Source: Papaver somniferum
Lineage: Eukaryota; Streptophyta; Magnoliopsida; Ranunculales; Papaveraceae
Direction of reading: 5' to 3'
Length of the DNA: 64,000 nt
Assembly (NCBI RefSeq): GCF_003573695.1
Contig: NC_039358.1
Coordinates: forward strand, 233,133,560-233,197,559
The stretch's first letter is position 1, and each line of letters opens with the position of its first letter. A program made the position numbers and the translations under genes. The notes beneath the pieces were generated by a model. It was not told the origin of the DNA, made no database searches, and worked only from the letters and a program-made list of their open reading frames with translations. Below are positions 35,701-47,838 of this stretch, in pieces.

Positions 35701-36239
35701 AGAACTTGTTGAGCTACTCATAACTCATAACGTTTTATATGAAGTAACTATCTCACCACTATTGGTTTGAGAGAACTCAGATAAAAATTTAGGTGACTCC
35801 AATTAAACAAGAACGGAAAATTTTCGTTCTTCGAATCAGATTTGTTATTATAGCGCAGATAGTTAAAGTAGCGCGAACGGTAAGAGTTGTTGACTACTGA
35901 GGGGTAAAAAGTATATCGTTAAGGGACACTGGCGACATACCCTATTTGTCGCACAGTGAATTTGTGCTACATCGATTTTTGTAGGGGAAAAATACGGTTT
36001 AGTCCAAAATCCCATCCAAATATACTAGTTAATCCACACCCATTCAACTAGGTACAATTTAGTCCAAAATTATTTTAAATATGAAAAGTACACATATAAC
36101 CTTCCTAATTTACAATTTAGTCCAAACATTACAGTTTAGTCCAAAATGACTCACAATGATGTACTTTTGGGTATCATCACTTTCACGGTTTCACTAGTAC
36201 TTTTGGGTAAAAAGAGCAAGTGATCAGAGCAAAGAAAGA

Positions 36240-36560
36240 ACAAACCTTGCCTTGACGAATATCTTCAATTGCATCACCTACATAAGCGACTTTACCCGTT
36301 GGTGTATCCCAATCAGGCTCATCCTTGTGCATACATTAATCATCAGTTGTAGGAAGCATATCCGCTGCCAGTGTCTCAAATGCACCTGATAATTTAGCAT
36401 GTTCAACCCCAGAAACAACTGCAGCTCCAACTCTGCTGCCACCTTCGCATGAATTACTTGGTCTAATCATTGGAAAAGTCGATGTGTTTGCATTTGTTCC
36501 TAATGAGTTATTACATCTTAGCCCACTGAACCAGTTTAATATTTCTTCCATCTTCATAAC
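36240..36560 (-). pseudogene. Exon-like gene fragment of unknown identity, unit 2
   Basis: Same minus-strand fragment as at 28850-29165 (AAVVSGVEHAKLSGAFE and so on), also ended by a stop after MLPTTDD. Confidence 0.4.
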
Positions 36561-37215
36561 AAATAAAGTAATCATATTAATCCTCGGAAAAACACATTCA
36601 AAGAAACCCAAACATATTTTAACAATTTCACAATATAAAGGAACCTTCATAATACTAGTTGCAAGCTCTTATATAACTAGGCACTCATTTATTTCACAAG
36701 GATAGGCATATTTGTTATTTAGAGTTTACTAAAAATGATAGGTATGTTTATTTTGAGTTTGGTCAAAGAAAAATAAAATATGCTTATTTCTAGGATGAGA
36801 ATGACAGTGAAATCCACATCTCAGTTCCTACAAAAGGCTTGATTCTAGGATGAAATGACATAAATCCACCTACACTCATCTTGTTACAGGTGCACCAATC
36901 TGTACACTTGTATTAGACGTGCACCAATTTGTACACTTGTATTTGGGGTTAGTTTATCAAGTAAAAACTCCCCTTCTATGCCTCGCAACCTTTTGCTTGC
37001 TGACAACATATTTTCAGCAGAAGTTTAAACTAAAGTCACAAATATTCATGTACATAGCTAACAAAAAAAAATAAATAAATCTGACTCTAAGAATTCACTA
37101 CCATCGAGAGCCATTGCACGATGAAAGCCCGCCACAAGAGTCCACTACAAGGGTCAAAATGTGTGTTAATTTTATTGCTTCAAGAACTTGAATAAAAAGG
37201 ACCCCTCCTCAGTTT

Positions 37216-39150
37216 ACTCAGTTGTACAGTTTCTCTCTCTCAAACAAAATCATAAAAATGATTTTAAATGGAAGATTACTGCATCTTCATACGAGTGTCC
37301 TCCAAATTTGTTATCGTTTTAATCAGTCATTCAGCAAACATGATTATGAAATATTGTGAGGAATTATTATGGTGCAGGCACTCAGATATCACAACTAGAG
37401 AGCTTTGTGAGGGATGAGTGCAAGTCAGGAAGGATTAAGAAGCTTGATGATGGTTTGAAATACTTTGATCAATTGATTTCTCAAAGGCCATTACCATCTA
37501 ATGCTACATTCTGTCATGTATTGGGTTCATTATCCAAAATCAAATGTCACTCAGATGTCATTTTGTTGCATAAAAAGATGAGTTTGGTTGGGGTACAACC
37601 TGATATTTTTACATTCACTATTTTGATAAATTGCTGCTGTAAATTAGGAAAAGTTGATCATGGGTTCTGTTTTCTTGGAGAGATTATTAAGAGAGGTTAT
37701 CATCCTGATACTATCACTTTCACTACACTCATGAAAGGGTTGTGTCTACAAGGGAAGATTGATTATGCAATCAAAGTGTTCGACAGAATGACTAAGATGG
37801 GTATTCAACCTAATGCTATTACATGTAATACTCTTATACATGGGCTGTGTATAACTGGTCAACTGGGTCGAGCTCTTCAGTTAAAAAACAACATGTCAAA
37901 GTGGAATTGCAGACCCGATGGTTTTTCATATAATGCCATTATAGATACTCTTTGTAAAGGAGGTTTACTTGATCAAGCTATGGTTCTCTTCACTGAAATG
38001 CTTCACGATTCGAATGTTGTACCCGGTGTAGTTGCTTACAATATTTTGATTAATGGGTTTGGCAATTCAGGGCGGTTAAAGGAGGCAAAGAGGCTCTTTG
38101 ACGAGATGGTTAGTAGAGGAATTTCTGCAGATTTAATTACTTATAATTCTATGATTCATGGTCATTGTGTACACGGTCAACAGGAGGAAGCAAGAAGATA
38201 TTTTGATGAAATGGTGGATCGAGGGATTTCACCCAATACAGTAACTTTTAGTGTCTTAATAGATTCACATTGTAAAGATGGGATGACGGAAGATGCTTGG
38301 GGGTTATTCAAAATGATGGAAAAGATAAACATAAAACCGAATCTGATTACTTATAATTCAATGATGGATGGTCTGTGTTTAGTAGGTCGGTTGCCAGATG
38401 CGGTGAAACTGTTTGACTCGATGGTGGATAAGGGTCTTGAACCGGATGATTTTAGTTGGAGTATATTAATCGACGGGTACTGCAAGAATCGTAAGTTGGA
38501 TGGAGCTATGCAGCTATTTAAGAAAATGAAACAAAATGGATTGAAACCCACAACAGTTACCTACACTATACTATTAAGAGGACTATACCAGGATGGAAGA
38601 ATTAAGACTGCTCAGAAGTTTTTCAATGAGATGCAATCTTTTGGTCTATCTCCAAATGAAGTTACTTACGGTACATTTTTGGATGGTCTCTGCAAGAATG
38701 GAAAAATTGTGGAGGCAATAGAATTGTTTGAATCAATGGAGGGTACTGGTATCTTACCTAATATAGAAATGCACAATATTCTTATTCATGGATTTTGCCA
38801 GGCTGGCAAATTGGAAGACGCCAAGAAACTGTTTAATGAGATTCCAAAAAAGGGATTAGATCCTGGTGTAGTAACGTATACCACCATGATAAATGGCTTA
38901 TTTGACAACAGGATGTTCTTGGAGGCTAACAAATTGATCACCGAAATGGAAGAGAAAGGTTTTTTAAAGGATTCTGTAGCCTTTAATGTCATCATCAAGG
39001 GTTTTCTTGAAGGGAGGGAGAATGAGGTGGCATTACAATTTCTTCGCAAGATGCGTGAAAGAAAATTTGTACCAAGTGATTCTGTTGTTTCCTTGTTAAC
39101 AAAAACTCTCTCAACTGATGAACTGAAAAATCTGGCACTGTCTTTGTGAG
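37216..39150. repeat. Tandem unit 3, partial (PPR gene only)
   Basis: Matches units 1 and 2 from the CAGTTTACTCAG leader through most of the PPR gene. It then diverges strongly from about 38930, so the 3' flank is unique to this copy. Confidence 0.85.
37258..39149 (+). CDS. RFL-type PPR protein, copy 3, divergent C-terminus, possible 5' frameshift
   Basis: Open from 37356 (597 aa, MRNYYGAGTQISQ...). The ATG matching the other copies is at 37258, but small indels near 37330-37355 put it out of frame. Since all are one-base changes in a near-identical repeat, they could be sequence errors, and the real protein would then be about 630 aa with the same targeting peptide. It has about 15 PPR motifs. 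Compared with copy 2, changes cluster in 37900-38215 and after 38930, where the last two repeats differ (GFLKDSVAFNVIIKGFLEGR) and the end is ELKNLALSL. Several changes fall on RNA-specifying positions. Probably functional, with a different RNA preference. Confidence 0.85.
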
Positions 39151-40430
39151 ACCTTGTAGTTGTTGGTGTAACAGCGTCAGTTTATTTTGAGTAATATATG
39201 ATTTCTTTAATTATATCAAGTTTTTATTAACCCTTTCCTGTCTTTATCTAGTCTTTCTGTCATAATGGTTGCACAGTCTCGATAATACTTTATGAAGATA
39301 CAACATAATATCGGATCCTGTTCTTTTGGTTTTGAATTCTTTTTCAGAAAATCCTCAGGTGGCAATGTAAGGTTCCAGGCTTCTGCAGTGATTAGGTATG
39401 TCACTACCGCTATGACAGAATGATTTCATATGCTAGAGAAGCTTGATAAGGTACGTATAGGGGGTTATTCTTGTACATTTAGATATTTTTATGGCCATCA
39501 GCGTTGTTCTTATTTAAAGCTATATATTGTATATATGAGTCCGTAACATGCCCAGCTGTAGTCTCTTTACTTGGGTTTCTGGTCCGCTGTTTCTAGAACA
39601 TTGATGTGGTGAATACAAACTTAGGAACATTGATGTGGTGAATACTCCTTTTCAAATACCAACGCTGTAGGTCCAAACTTAGGAACTGGAATCTTGATTC
39701 TGAGTTGCGTTGTATGGTTTCTTCAGTAAAAAAGGAGAATGCGTGTGTGAGATAATGGAAGCTAGTAAGAAAAAAAAAAAAAACATAGCCTGACTGTTGT
39801 GATTTGGAAAAGTTTGAAGTCTAGATTAGGAATTTCTAAGTTAACATCCAGGTGTACCTGAGGTTGCGTGAAAAGTCAGAAAGAATGTCGCATGAGATTT
39901 CATCAATATTAGCTGAAAAACTGTTGGTAGCACGAAGTCTGGCACCACATAATTGGTTTCAGGTATGCTGATTTCCCCTTTTAGTTTAGTTCTTTGTTAA
40001 GATACATGATAATCTTGTGTTATTTTATGGTGTTTGTAATTTTGAAACTACTGTTCAAATTCTTCTCATTGTTTTTGACAGAAAATTCATCCAAACAGGC
40101 CTGTATCTCCTCTAGGTATCACTCTAGAAAAAATTCTGGATATTCTGCTGAAAAAAATCTCTGTTTGCTAAGCTATTTTTGTTTTCAGGAATGCTGCAAA
40201 CCATGCTCTTTTGTAAGTTTGCTCGTTCCAATGATTCGGGAGTAGCCAGCTGGTCTTCCTGAAGCAAAATGGTGTTTTGTCTGTGGAGGACTCAGGACTG
40301 TTAGCGAAGCTGGTGTAATTCGGAATTGCAAGGCCAGGCAATAAACCTACAGAATTGTCATTTTCCATAAAGCTTATACCCTTATTCGTCATTTCCACAA
40401 ATGAATACATTTTTGGATATTTATAGATCT
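39151..40430 (+). other. 3' flank of PPR copy 3 with the RFL trailer block
   Basis: No gene. 39640-39980 carries the same block as 18525-18755 and 19748-19995 (for example TAGGTCCAAACTTAGGAACT, then a GAGATAATGGAAGCTAGTAA stretch), ending before a TTTCAG acceptor-like site. Confidence 0.5.
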
Positions 40431-40720
40431 ATTCTTCCCGCTTTACTTATTCATTTTCTTGTTTTTGCCGATGAAAATTTCTTGGATTCTCTTCTTCATC
40501 TTCATCTCTCTACTCGGAAATTAAGGGTTTGATTTTCTCTCTTCTTCGTCTACGTCTCCAATCTTGAACAGAGCTCAAAATTAGTTTCAAAATTTCAATC
40601 TAGGGTTCATTTTTCATTTCGTTTTCGATTTTGTAGCGATGAAAGAACCAGATGGAGTTCCCGGTAACTACACAGAATCAGTCAAGGAGATGAGATGATG
40701 ATTCCTGATTCTAATTTCAG
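40431..40720 (+). pseudogene. Gene-like leader and truncated first exon, unidentified
   Basis: A CT-rich leader (40440-40560) with TCTTCTTCATC runs leads to an intron-like stretch ending TTTTGTAG and then ATGAAAGAACCAGATGGAGT at 40639. The frame (MKEPDGVPGNYTESVKEM) ends at a stop after about 18 codons. It looks like the promoter and start of a host gene whose body is missing. Confidence 0.35.
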
Positions 40721-41329
40721 TATTGTCCGTGAGATTGACAGTTTAGTTAGAAGAAGACAGTGCTGGTCTCTTTTATGCTCAAGTTCAACAACCTTACCAG
40801 ATACATGATATTAAGGTACTTATAATTTCATCTTCTTTTGTTTTGTTTATCTTAAGATTTTTGATTATTTGTGTTTACTAAGAGAAATTGATGTTTTTGT
40901 TGGTGGTCCTGTTTTTGTAATGGTTTTGGAGAAGGTGGATGCTGAATGTTGAAGGATGCTGGCTAAGTTAAATTTCACATCCCAATAGGTTGTTATCACT
41001 ACTTATTATAATTCTTTTTTTCTTGTTTACGCCGAGATTCATGTATTTGATTTGTTTTAATTCTCGATAGTCCACCACAGTTTAATGAGATTACTTGTAG
41101 AGATGCAAGGATATATCTCATTAGATAGGGGCATGCAATAAGATATGGTTTAGTCATTAGTGCTCTCGTGAGTTTTGATCGCAGAAATTCATAGCGTATT
41201 TTTAATGTATAGATTTTTGGTCTAACTTTCTCCATACTGGTAGTAAAATAAGTTGACTAACAATGCCAATATGTTTGGTCTATTTGCAGCATTAGAGCCA
41301 TGTCTGGGTTGGATTTAGAGATGAACTGC

Positions 41330-42320
41330 TTTCAAGGTTCTTAATCTGCTGCCCGGAGGTTTCGTTTTCTTTTCAGCATTAGTTCCATTCCTTTGTTTGC
41401 CTGTATAAGTCTGTTTGTTCTTACTCATCCTGATACGAAATTAGTTGTTAATGCTGAAAAGATATTCTTTGGTAAATAACACCAATCTACTGATTTATGG
41501 ACCATTGACGTCCATCTAAGCATAGGGGTTTACATGACTAACATAGTTGGTCAAAAGTGAATTTGCTGCTTGCGAAGCCCGTGATTAGAATTTTGGTTTA
41601 TGCAGTAGGTTCTTGAAAGTAAATTAAGAGGCGTGCAGATTGCCCCAGGTTGGAGGTGGTTTTATATATTCTTTTCCATAAGTTTAGAAAACATGTTGGA
41701 TGGTCTACATGTTGATTCGCAGTTATGCTAGATTTCATTGTATATTGATCATGGGTCATCGGTGATTGTAACTAGGACCCCTTCACTGTGTCAGACTAGT
41801 ATCATAGGAGATGCAAGTGGGTCTTTATGTAATAACTCATCTGATCTGTGCTCACCACCTGAGACACCTCCCTCGTGATTAAACTTCCCCTTGTTATTAG
41901 CAAGAATTATACAGCTTTGCTATTGTCATTTGTAATAACTAAAATGATCTGTTTTATACTCTAAAATTACTTCAAATGACTTGAGTTTCACCACAGGAGA
42001 TGTTATAGAACATGCCGAATTTTAAATGAAACAATTTAAATGCAATGAAACATCTTACAAGGTATACAATTGTCTTTGTTTTCGCGCGGTAGAATATCCA
42101 CTCTCCTGAGGTGCTTCACATTTGCACAATAATAATTTGTTCACAACATTCTGTTATCCTTTAGATTGAGTAATCTCGTATTGACATTGAGTTTGCAATT
42201 TTTTATCTTCATTTATACTATATAGCCATGCAGAATTAGATTTATTTCTGTTTGAGTGTTGTTATATGTGTGAATACCGAGCTCAGTCTTTACCTTGATA
42301 TCATTTGATCGAGTCTTTTT
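41330..42320. repeat. Segmental duplication, copy 1 of 2
   Basis: Diverged direct repeat of 42960-44080. Shared landmarks include 'aataacaccaatctactgat', 'gcagtaggttcttgaaagta' and 'cgcgcggtagaatatccact'. No coding region is supported in either copy. Confidence 0.7.
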
Positions 42321-42959
42321 TCAATTCCGTATGTTTTTGACCCTAATAGTAAACCCTTAATGGGTTCTACTGCTTTGCTAGACATGTTTTACTGCTTTCC
42401 TAGACAACTCCATGCTAACCTTTCAACCTGCCTTTGTGGATGTCCTAATCCTTTGGATTAGAGAGCCTTTTGTGGTGACTTGGAACTTATGAGTGAATAC
42501 AACGTGAGGCTCACTGTTACATAAGCTTGCGAGCAACTAAATAGCATGGGTGCCAATTGTCTAGTATTTACATAAACAAGACTTGGAAACTGTTAGTTAG
42601 TTGATAGCGATTTTAGGTAGCAGTGGGTCCCATGCCCTATTCACCCATGGAATTTCCATTCACTCCAAAAGGTTCATCAATGCTAGAAGACGATACAACG
42701 TGAATAGGGGATCACACACAAAAACAAAACAAAAAAAACAAGTAGAGAACTTACTTGGCCGAAATAATGGAGATTTTGTTCTCCGTTCTTCCATGGTTTA
42801 AAAAAGCGAAAGCCTGGGGCGAAACTACTATTATTCGATTTTCTAGGACTATATAGTAGTTTCTACTTTTATAAAAATATACTAGTTGAGTTAGTTTGGT
42901 CTTGTTGACCTAGTCAACTTTCTGTTTGGTCCTTTTTTTAAAGAGGAACGGGGTTCAGG
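42321..42959. other. Spacer between the segmental duplicates
   Basis: No supported gene. The reading frame at 42601-42801 has no recognisable family. Confidence 0.5.
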
Positions 42960-44080
42960 AGTAAGATTTCCCTCAATCTGCTGCCAGGGTGTTTTCGTTT
43001 TCTTTCAAAGAAGTGTTATCAACAGGTTATTTCTATTCCTTTGTTTTTCTCTTCATATAGGGAATTATATAGTTTGTTTGTTCTTATTATCAAGATGTGA
43101 AAATAGTTAATGGTGATAAGATATTCTTTAGTAAATAACACCAATCTACTGATTTTGTGGACCATTGATGTCCATCTAAGCATAGTGGTTTTCTTGACTA
43201 ACATAGTGGGTCAAAAGTGAATTTGGTGCTCGCGAAGCCCATGATTAGAATGCTGGTTTATGCAGTAGGTTCTTGAAAGTAAATTAAGAGGTGTGCAGAT
43301 TGCCTCAGGTTAGAGGTGGTTTAATATGTGCACATTGATTATTTAGATTAGAGAACACGTTGGATTGTCTACTTGTTGATTTGCAGTTATGCTATATTTC
43401 TTTGTATAGGGATCATAGGTCATCACTGATTTTAACTAGGACCCCTCTACTGTGCAAAAGTAGTATCACAGGAGATGCAAGTGTGGCTTTTTGGCGGACA
43501 CACAGTGGGTTGAAGTGGGGTCAGCAGACCCCACTCAATTTTGATTTCCATGTGCTAATTAGTTAGATATTTCAGTCATTGACCCCTCTCAAGTTTAAAT
43601 ATTAGTGTTCGACCCCTCATCAAAAATCTTCTAGGTCCGCCACAGTTTGTGATAATTCATCTGATGTGTGCAAAACTAGAATTGTACGGCTTAGCAAGTG
43701 TCTTTTGTAATTACTAAAATGTTCCATGTTATAGACGAATGACTTGGGATTCACCACATCAATGTTCTAGAATATGTTGAACTCTAAAGCTTACAAGGTA
43801 CAAAATTGACTTTGGTTACGCGCGGTAGAATATCCACTCTCCTGAAGGTGCTTGACGTTTGCACAATTATAATTTATTCATACATTCTGTTAACATTTAG
43901 ATAGTGAAATTGTATTGTCATTGCCTTTGCAATTTGTTACCTTTAATATGTCATTTATGTTACAGAGTCATGCAGAATTTGTTTTAAATCTGTCTGGGTG
44001 TTGTTTACATGTGTGAATACCGAGCTCATCTTTACCATGATATCACTTGATCGAGTCTTTGTAAATTCCGTAAGTTTATG
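42960..44080. repeat. Segmental duplication, copy 2 of 2
   Basis: Direct repeat of 41330-42320, displaced by about 1.64 kb, with an extra segment of about 160 bp at 43483-43643. Confidence 0.7.
43483..43643. mobile_element. Short insertion with GTGG...CGGAC / GTCCGCCAC ends (MITE-like)
   Basis: Present in duplication copy 2 and absent at the matching place in copy 1, so it is an insertion after the duplication. The ends are roughly complementary (GGCGGAC and GTCCGCC), and the inside has GACCCCACTC and GACCCCTC words. Size and ends suggest a small non-autonomous DNA transposon. No clear target duplication is seen. Confidence 0.45.
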
Positions 44081-44630
44081 ACCCTTAATAGCTAGTGTAT
44101 ACAATAGGTGCCTGTATTAATCTCAGAACAGAAAACTGTATTACTATTTTTTGGGGTAGGTTGGAATCTTGGGATTCTAACATCCTTGGTTCTTTGTGAC
44201 CCATTTCATTACAAACCACAAGGATCTCATCTGATGTCCTCTTTATCAGTCAAAGTGATTGTCAAAGGGGGAGTAGTTACTTGGTCCTTTATGTGGTTTC
44301 TTGCTGCCTCGAATATAGATGTACTAATGGGGGAGTAGTTACTTGGTCCTTTAGAGAAACATAGAATCGATCGTCGGGAGATCCTACTTCGAAGATTATT
44401 CCTTGAGCTCAACTGCAAATTCTCTTGGTCCCTTTTTTTTTTCTTCTAGATTGGCTTTCTAGCTGGCAGCGGAGCTGTATTATCTTCGGGGATCATCATC
44501 CTAGCAAGATTTTGGATCGTCATGTGACTTTGCTTCATCGGATTATGGATCGGGACTGCACCTCCTTAGAAGGTACTGAAACTAAGTGTCTTTTTTTGCT
44601 TTTGCTGGTGATCAAACTAGTCATGTCATG
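44081..44630. other. Gene-free stretch with a short local duplication
   Basis: No supported gene. The word GGGGGAGTAGTTACTTGGTCC occurs twice, near 44267 and 44328. Confidence 0.5.
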
Positions 44631-44695
44631 AAGCGGGAATCGAACCCGCGCCTTCTCCTTGGCAAAGAGAAATTTTACCATTCAACCATATCCGG
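44631..44695 (-). pseudogene. trnG-GCC: Plastid-type tRNA-Gly(GCC) fragment in nuclear DNA
   Basis: On the minus strand the segment CCGGATATGGTTGAATGG, then TTTCTCTTTGCCAAGGAGAA with anticodon GCC (44661-44663), then GCGGGTTCGATTCCCGC matches chloroplast trnG-GCC. The 3' side of the acceptor stem does not pair with the 5' side (CCCGC is followed by TTCATGAC), so it is truncated. Flanks do not obviously continue as plastid DNA. A small plastid-to-nucleus transfer. Confidence 0.8.
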
Positions 44696-45171
44696 ACCGC
44701 TACTACAAGCAGTACTACACCTTTGATCGTGAAATATCGATTGCTTGTTGAACCCTGTGAATCACTTGAAGTATCAACTAATGGAGGAGGAGTGATATTA
44801 GGCAACCGGTCCTTCCTCTTTTTCCATAAGAATGGAACCGAACTCCTTCATTACCGTCTTTTCTTTTCCTTCATTTTAGTGCCATCTCAACTCTAACTTC
44901 TGTTCACCTCCATGAATTGAGCTGTGCTACGTTGGAGTTGAGCTGGTATGCATCTGGTTGGTTCCTTGCATCATGGCAGTGACATTGGTGAATAAGATGC
45001 ATCTTTACATCGTGTTTATCTCAAACTGAAGTATTGACTGGTGTGCTCCTTTGTTTATCATCATTGTCATCGGTCGTAGGATCATCGTCGCCAAGAAGTA
45101 CACGAAGTAAACCATGGTCACCATTCTCGAGCAAATCTTTTAGTATGAGGAGTATATGAAGTACTGGACAC
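44696..45171. other. Gene-free spacer
   Basis: I see no gene or repeat that I can support between the tRNA fragment and the hairpin. Confidence 0.5.
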
Positions 45172-45460
45172 TTATGTAGGCAACATCTAAACCCTAGACC
45201 CTAGAAATGTTGAACCTCTTAGGAAATGATGGGTCCCACCTGAATGCCATGAACTACTAATGGTTGATTCATATGTAGGACAAGACTGGATTTAGGCTTA
45301 CATTTGGATTTGTGTTTTTCCATGCGCAGACCAATGTGAGTCCAATCAAGTCATTCGTCTCAATTAGTTGTTAGTGGTTCATGGTATTCAGGTGGAACCC
45401 ACTGTTTCCAAAAAGGTTCAGCATTCCTAGATCTAGGGTTTAGATGTTGTCGACGTAAGG
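45172..45460. repeat. 289-bp fold-back hairpin with arms of about 120 nt
   Basis: The left arm (45172 to about 45292) starts TTATGTAGGCAACATCTAAA. The right arm (about 45335-45460) reads, as reverse complement, TTACGTCGACAACATCTAAA. The match continues through AACCCTAGA, TGAACCT, GGGT-CCACCTGAATACCATGAAC to the end of the arms, about 80% identity. The loop is about 40-60 nt. This is either a fold-back MITE or a young inverted-repeat gene able to give small RNAs. Confidence 0.75.
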
Positions 45461-47460
45461 ATCTAGATTTCGACTAGCCATATTGGTCCGCCTTTAGTCG
45501 AGTTGGTTTCTTATTTGAATAATTGTAAAACAATATCTCGTTTATAGTCTTCCATATGGACCACTTACTCAATTAATGCAAGTTTAATGGTAACTAAATG
45601 TGTAATTTAGAAAATTCTTTGAAGTACATGTGACTGTTAGTTTTACAGGTAATACAATTATACTGTGTAGTGCTGCTTTTCGGTAGGCAGTTGATTGCAT
45701 TTCTGATAATAAGCTTAGGTAGGTTTCGTTTTTTTTGGTGCAATCTTGGTTTCGTCTTTGCATGATCTATAGGACCGCATATAAGCTTGCACGATTTCTA
45801 GCTGTTGGAGGCCTTAAAAATCACCACAAATGTGCATCGGCATAGTCCTCTCATAGTCATTGGTATATCACGTTAGCTTTTAAAAATTAATTATGGGATG
45901 TATATTCTGTTTTTTTAGGGTGAGTTTTGCACTTCCAGTTGAATTTCATTTATGTAGATAAAGTTTGTGCTAGTCCAGAATTAGAGATCAGATGTAGCTA
46001 TGGGAAAAGGTGGAGTTCTTTCAGTTGGTGACATGAGAGGCTTGATGAGGTACACGTATCTGCTTCTGTATGTATATTTGATTTTTTTTCTCCTCAACAG
46101 CTTTGTTTTTAAGTATTGTAGCTATAGTCAAACAAAAAAACTCTCCGGAGTCTGTATATGCGGAATTGTAGTCTTCTTATGACTTGGGTTTCTGGTGCAC
46201 TGTTTAAGCTGTTGACGTTAGAACTTTAGTGTTGAAACATATATTGTCATACTTTTTGCCCGTGACTTGGTTTGATCGGTACGATATTATTTTTCGACTA
46301 GTGACGTTTTCCTCTCTTCTATCAAATTGAATATTGTTATCATTCTTGGATTCTTTTTACTTGTCCATTCCTTTTTTAGTGTTTTACAAATTTTAACACC
46401 TTGTAATCGATAAAGTATTTCAGGAAATCTTTGAAATTCCCGGAGTCTGTAATTGCTTTAGTATTGCAAGCCAGGTTTTAGGATGGTGAAGCCATAACAC
46501 TGCAGCGTAAAACCCTTCTCTATCTCTTAAGTTGCGTATATATTAGGTTCAAAGCTAGCTTTCAATGGGTCATAATGCTTAGTTTAATCCTTGCAGGAGC
46601 CATTAGCCATCCAACAGCAGGCTCTGAGATCAGTTGGCTGTTAAGGATGTGGTACCATTTGGTGGAGTTGTTTAGCAATGTATGCTGGTATATGGCTTCC
46701 ACATTCTTAGCAATGATTCTCGCTTAACATCTCAAGTTTTGGCAACAAAGGCATGTTATATGGTGATGGTCTAGCTATAAGAGAAGGTCTGCGGAAGAGA
46801 TGGTTCCCGTGCATCGCGGCATATGCAGTTTGGAGCTGAAAGTGCAGAACGTTTTTTTCCCACTGTTCTTTCATAACTGAAATCTGGGTCCAGTTGTATG
46901 GCAAAACTGGGTGGTGCTTTGGTGGAATATTTTTGTGTGGAAGTGCTTGATCTTATCATGTTCAGTGGAAATTTGCAAGCTTCCTGGAATTGTATAAAGT
47001 TGTGCAATCTGAAATGCACGAGTTCTTAAAGATACTGGCTACCGACATGAAAGTTCTTGTCTTTCTCCACGGCTACAATTTTCAAAGAATGCACCCTGTA
47101 ATTTTGTTCAATAGCTTTCTTCTGTAACTTCAGAATTGTTATGTGATTCGAACTTTAAAAGCTTGCAAAATAAATGATATTCACATCTTACAGTTATTGA
47201 TCTGTTTGTTCTTTATGACTTACAGGAGTTTAAAACATTAATCAAAGGAACATTTCGGGATTGGTAAAATGGTTTGATTGTAGATTGAAACTGATAAATT
47301 ACAACACCTAACACGTAGATTACGCCAAACCGAGAAAACGCAAACTTATTGGGCTTATTTGTGTCCAAGTGAAAGCCCATTTCAGAAGAGCTTCTTATAA
47401 AAATTTGTGTAAAGTGAAATTCTAGAAGACGGAGTTACCAGAAGAAGCAAGAAGCGATGA
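45461..47460 (+). other. Non-coding flank with another RFL trailer block
   Basis: No long frame. After CTTGCAG at 46590-46596, GAGCCATTAGCCATCCAACA begins a segment matching 19564 onwards (GGCTCTGAGA.CAGTTGGCTG, then GGTATATGGCTTCCA). It precedes the broken PPR copy at 47461. Confidence 0.5.
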
Positions 47461-47838
47461 ATTCTGGGCATAAGAAATTGTTGCCACTTGCTAAGGTATT
47501 CTCCGATCATTGTCATCCTGATACGTATACATTCAATATTTTGATCAATTACAAAAAGTTGATCATGGGTTTTGTTTGCTGGGAGAGATATTAAAGAGAG
47601 GATTTCATCCTGATACTGTCACTTTTACTACACTGATTAAAGGGTTTTGTCTACAGGGGAAGATTGATATTGCATTCAAAGTGTTCAACAAAATGACTCA
47701 GACGGGGTATTCAACCTCATCCTATGACGTGTAATTCTCTTATACATGGGCTATGTAGATCTGGTCAGGTGGGTTTGCTGTTCAGTTAAAAAACAACATG
47801 TTCAAATGGAATTGCAGACCGGATGTTGTTTCATTTTG

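Larger units (their letters stand above)
29836..37215. repeat. Tandem unit 2 (about 7.38 kb), nearly identical to unit 1
   Basis: ATG-to-ATG distance to copy 3 is 7378 bp (29880 to 37258). Differences from unit 1 are mostly one-base indels, many in homopolymers (for example near 32993, 33580 and 35600). Its upstream 50 bp match unit 3, not unit 1, while its 3' flank matches unit 1, as expected for an unequal-crossover product. Confidence 0.9.

Noticed and set aside
44631..44695. A functional nuclear tRNA-Gly gene
   Set aside because: The acceptor stem does not pair and the sequence is of plastid type.
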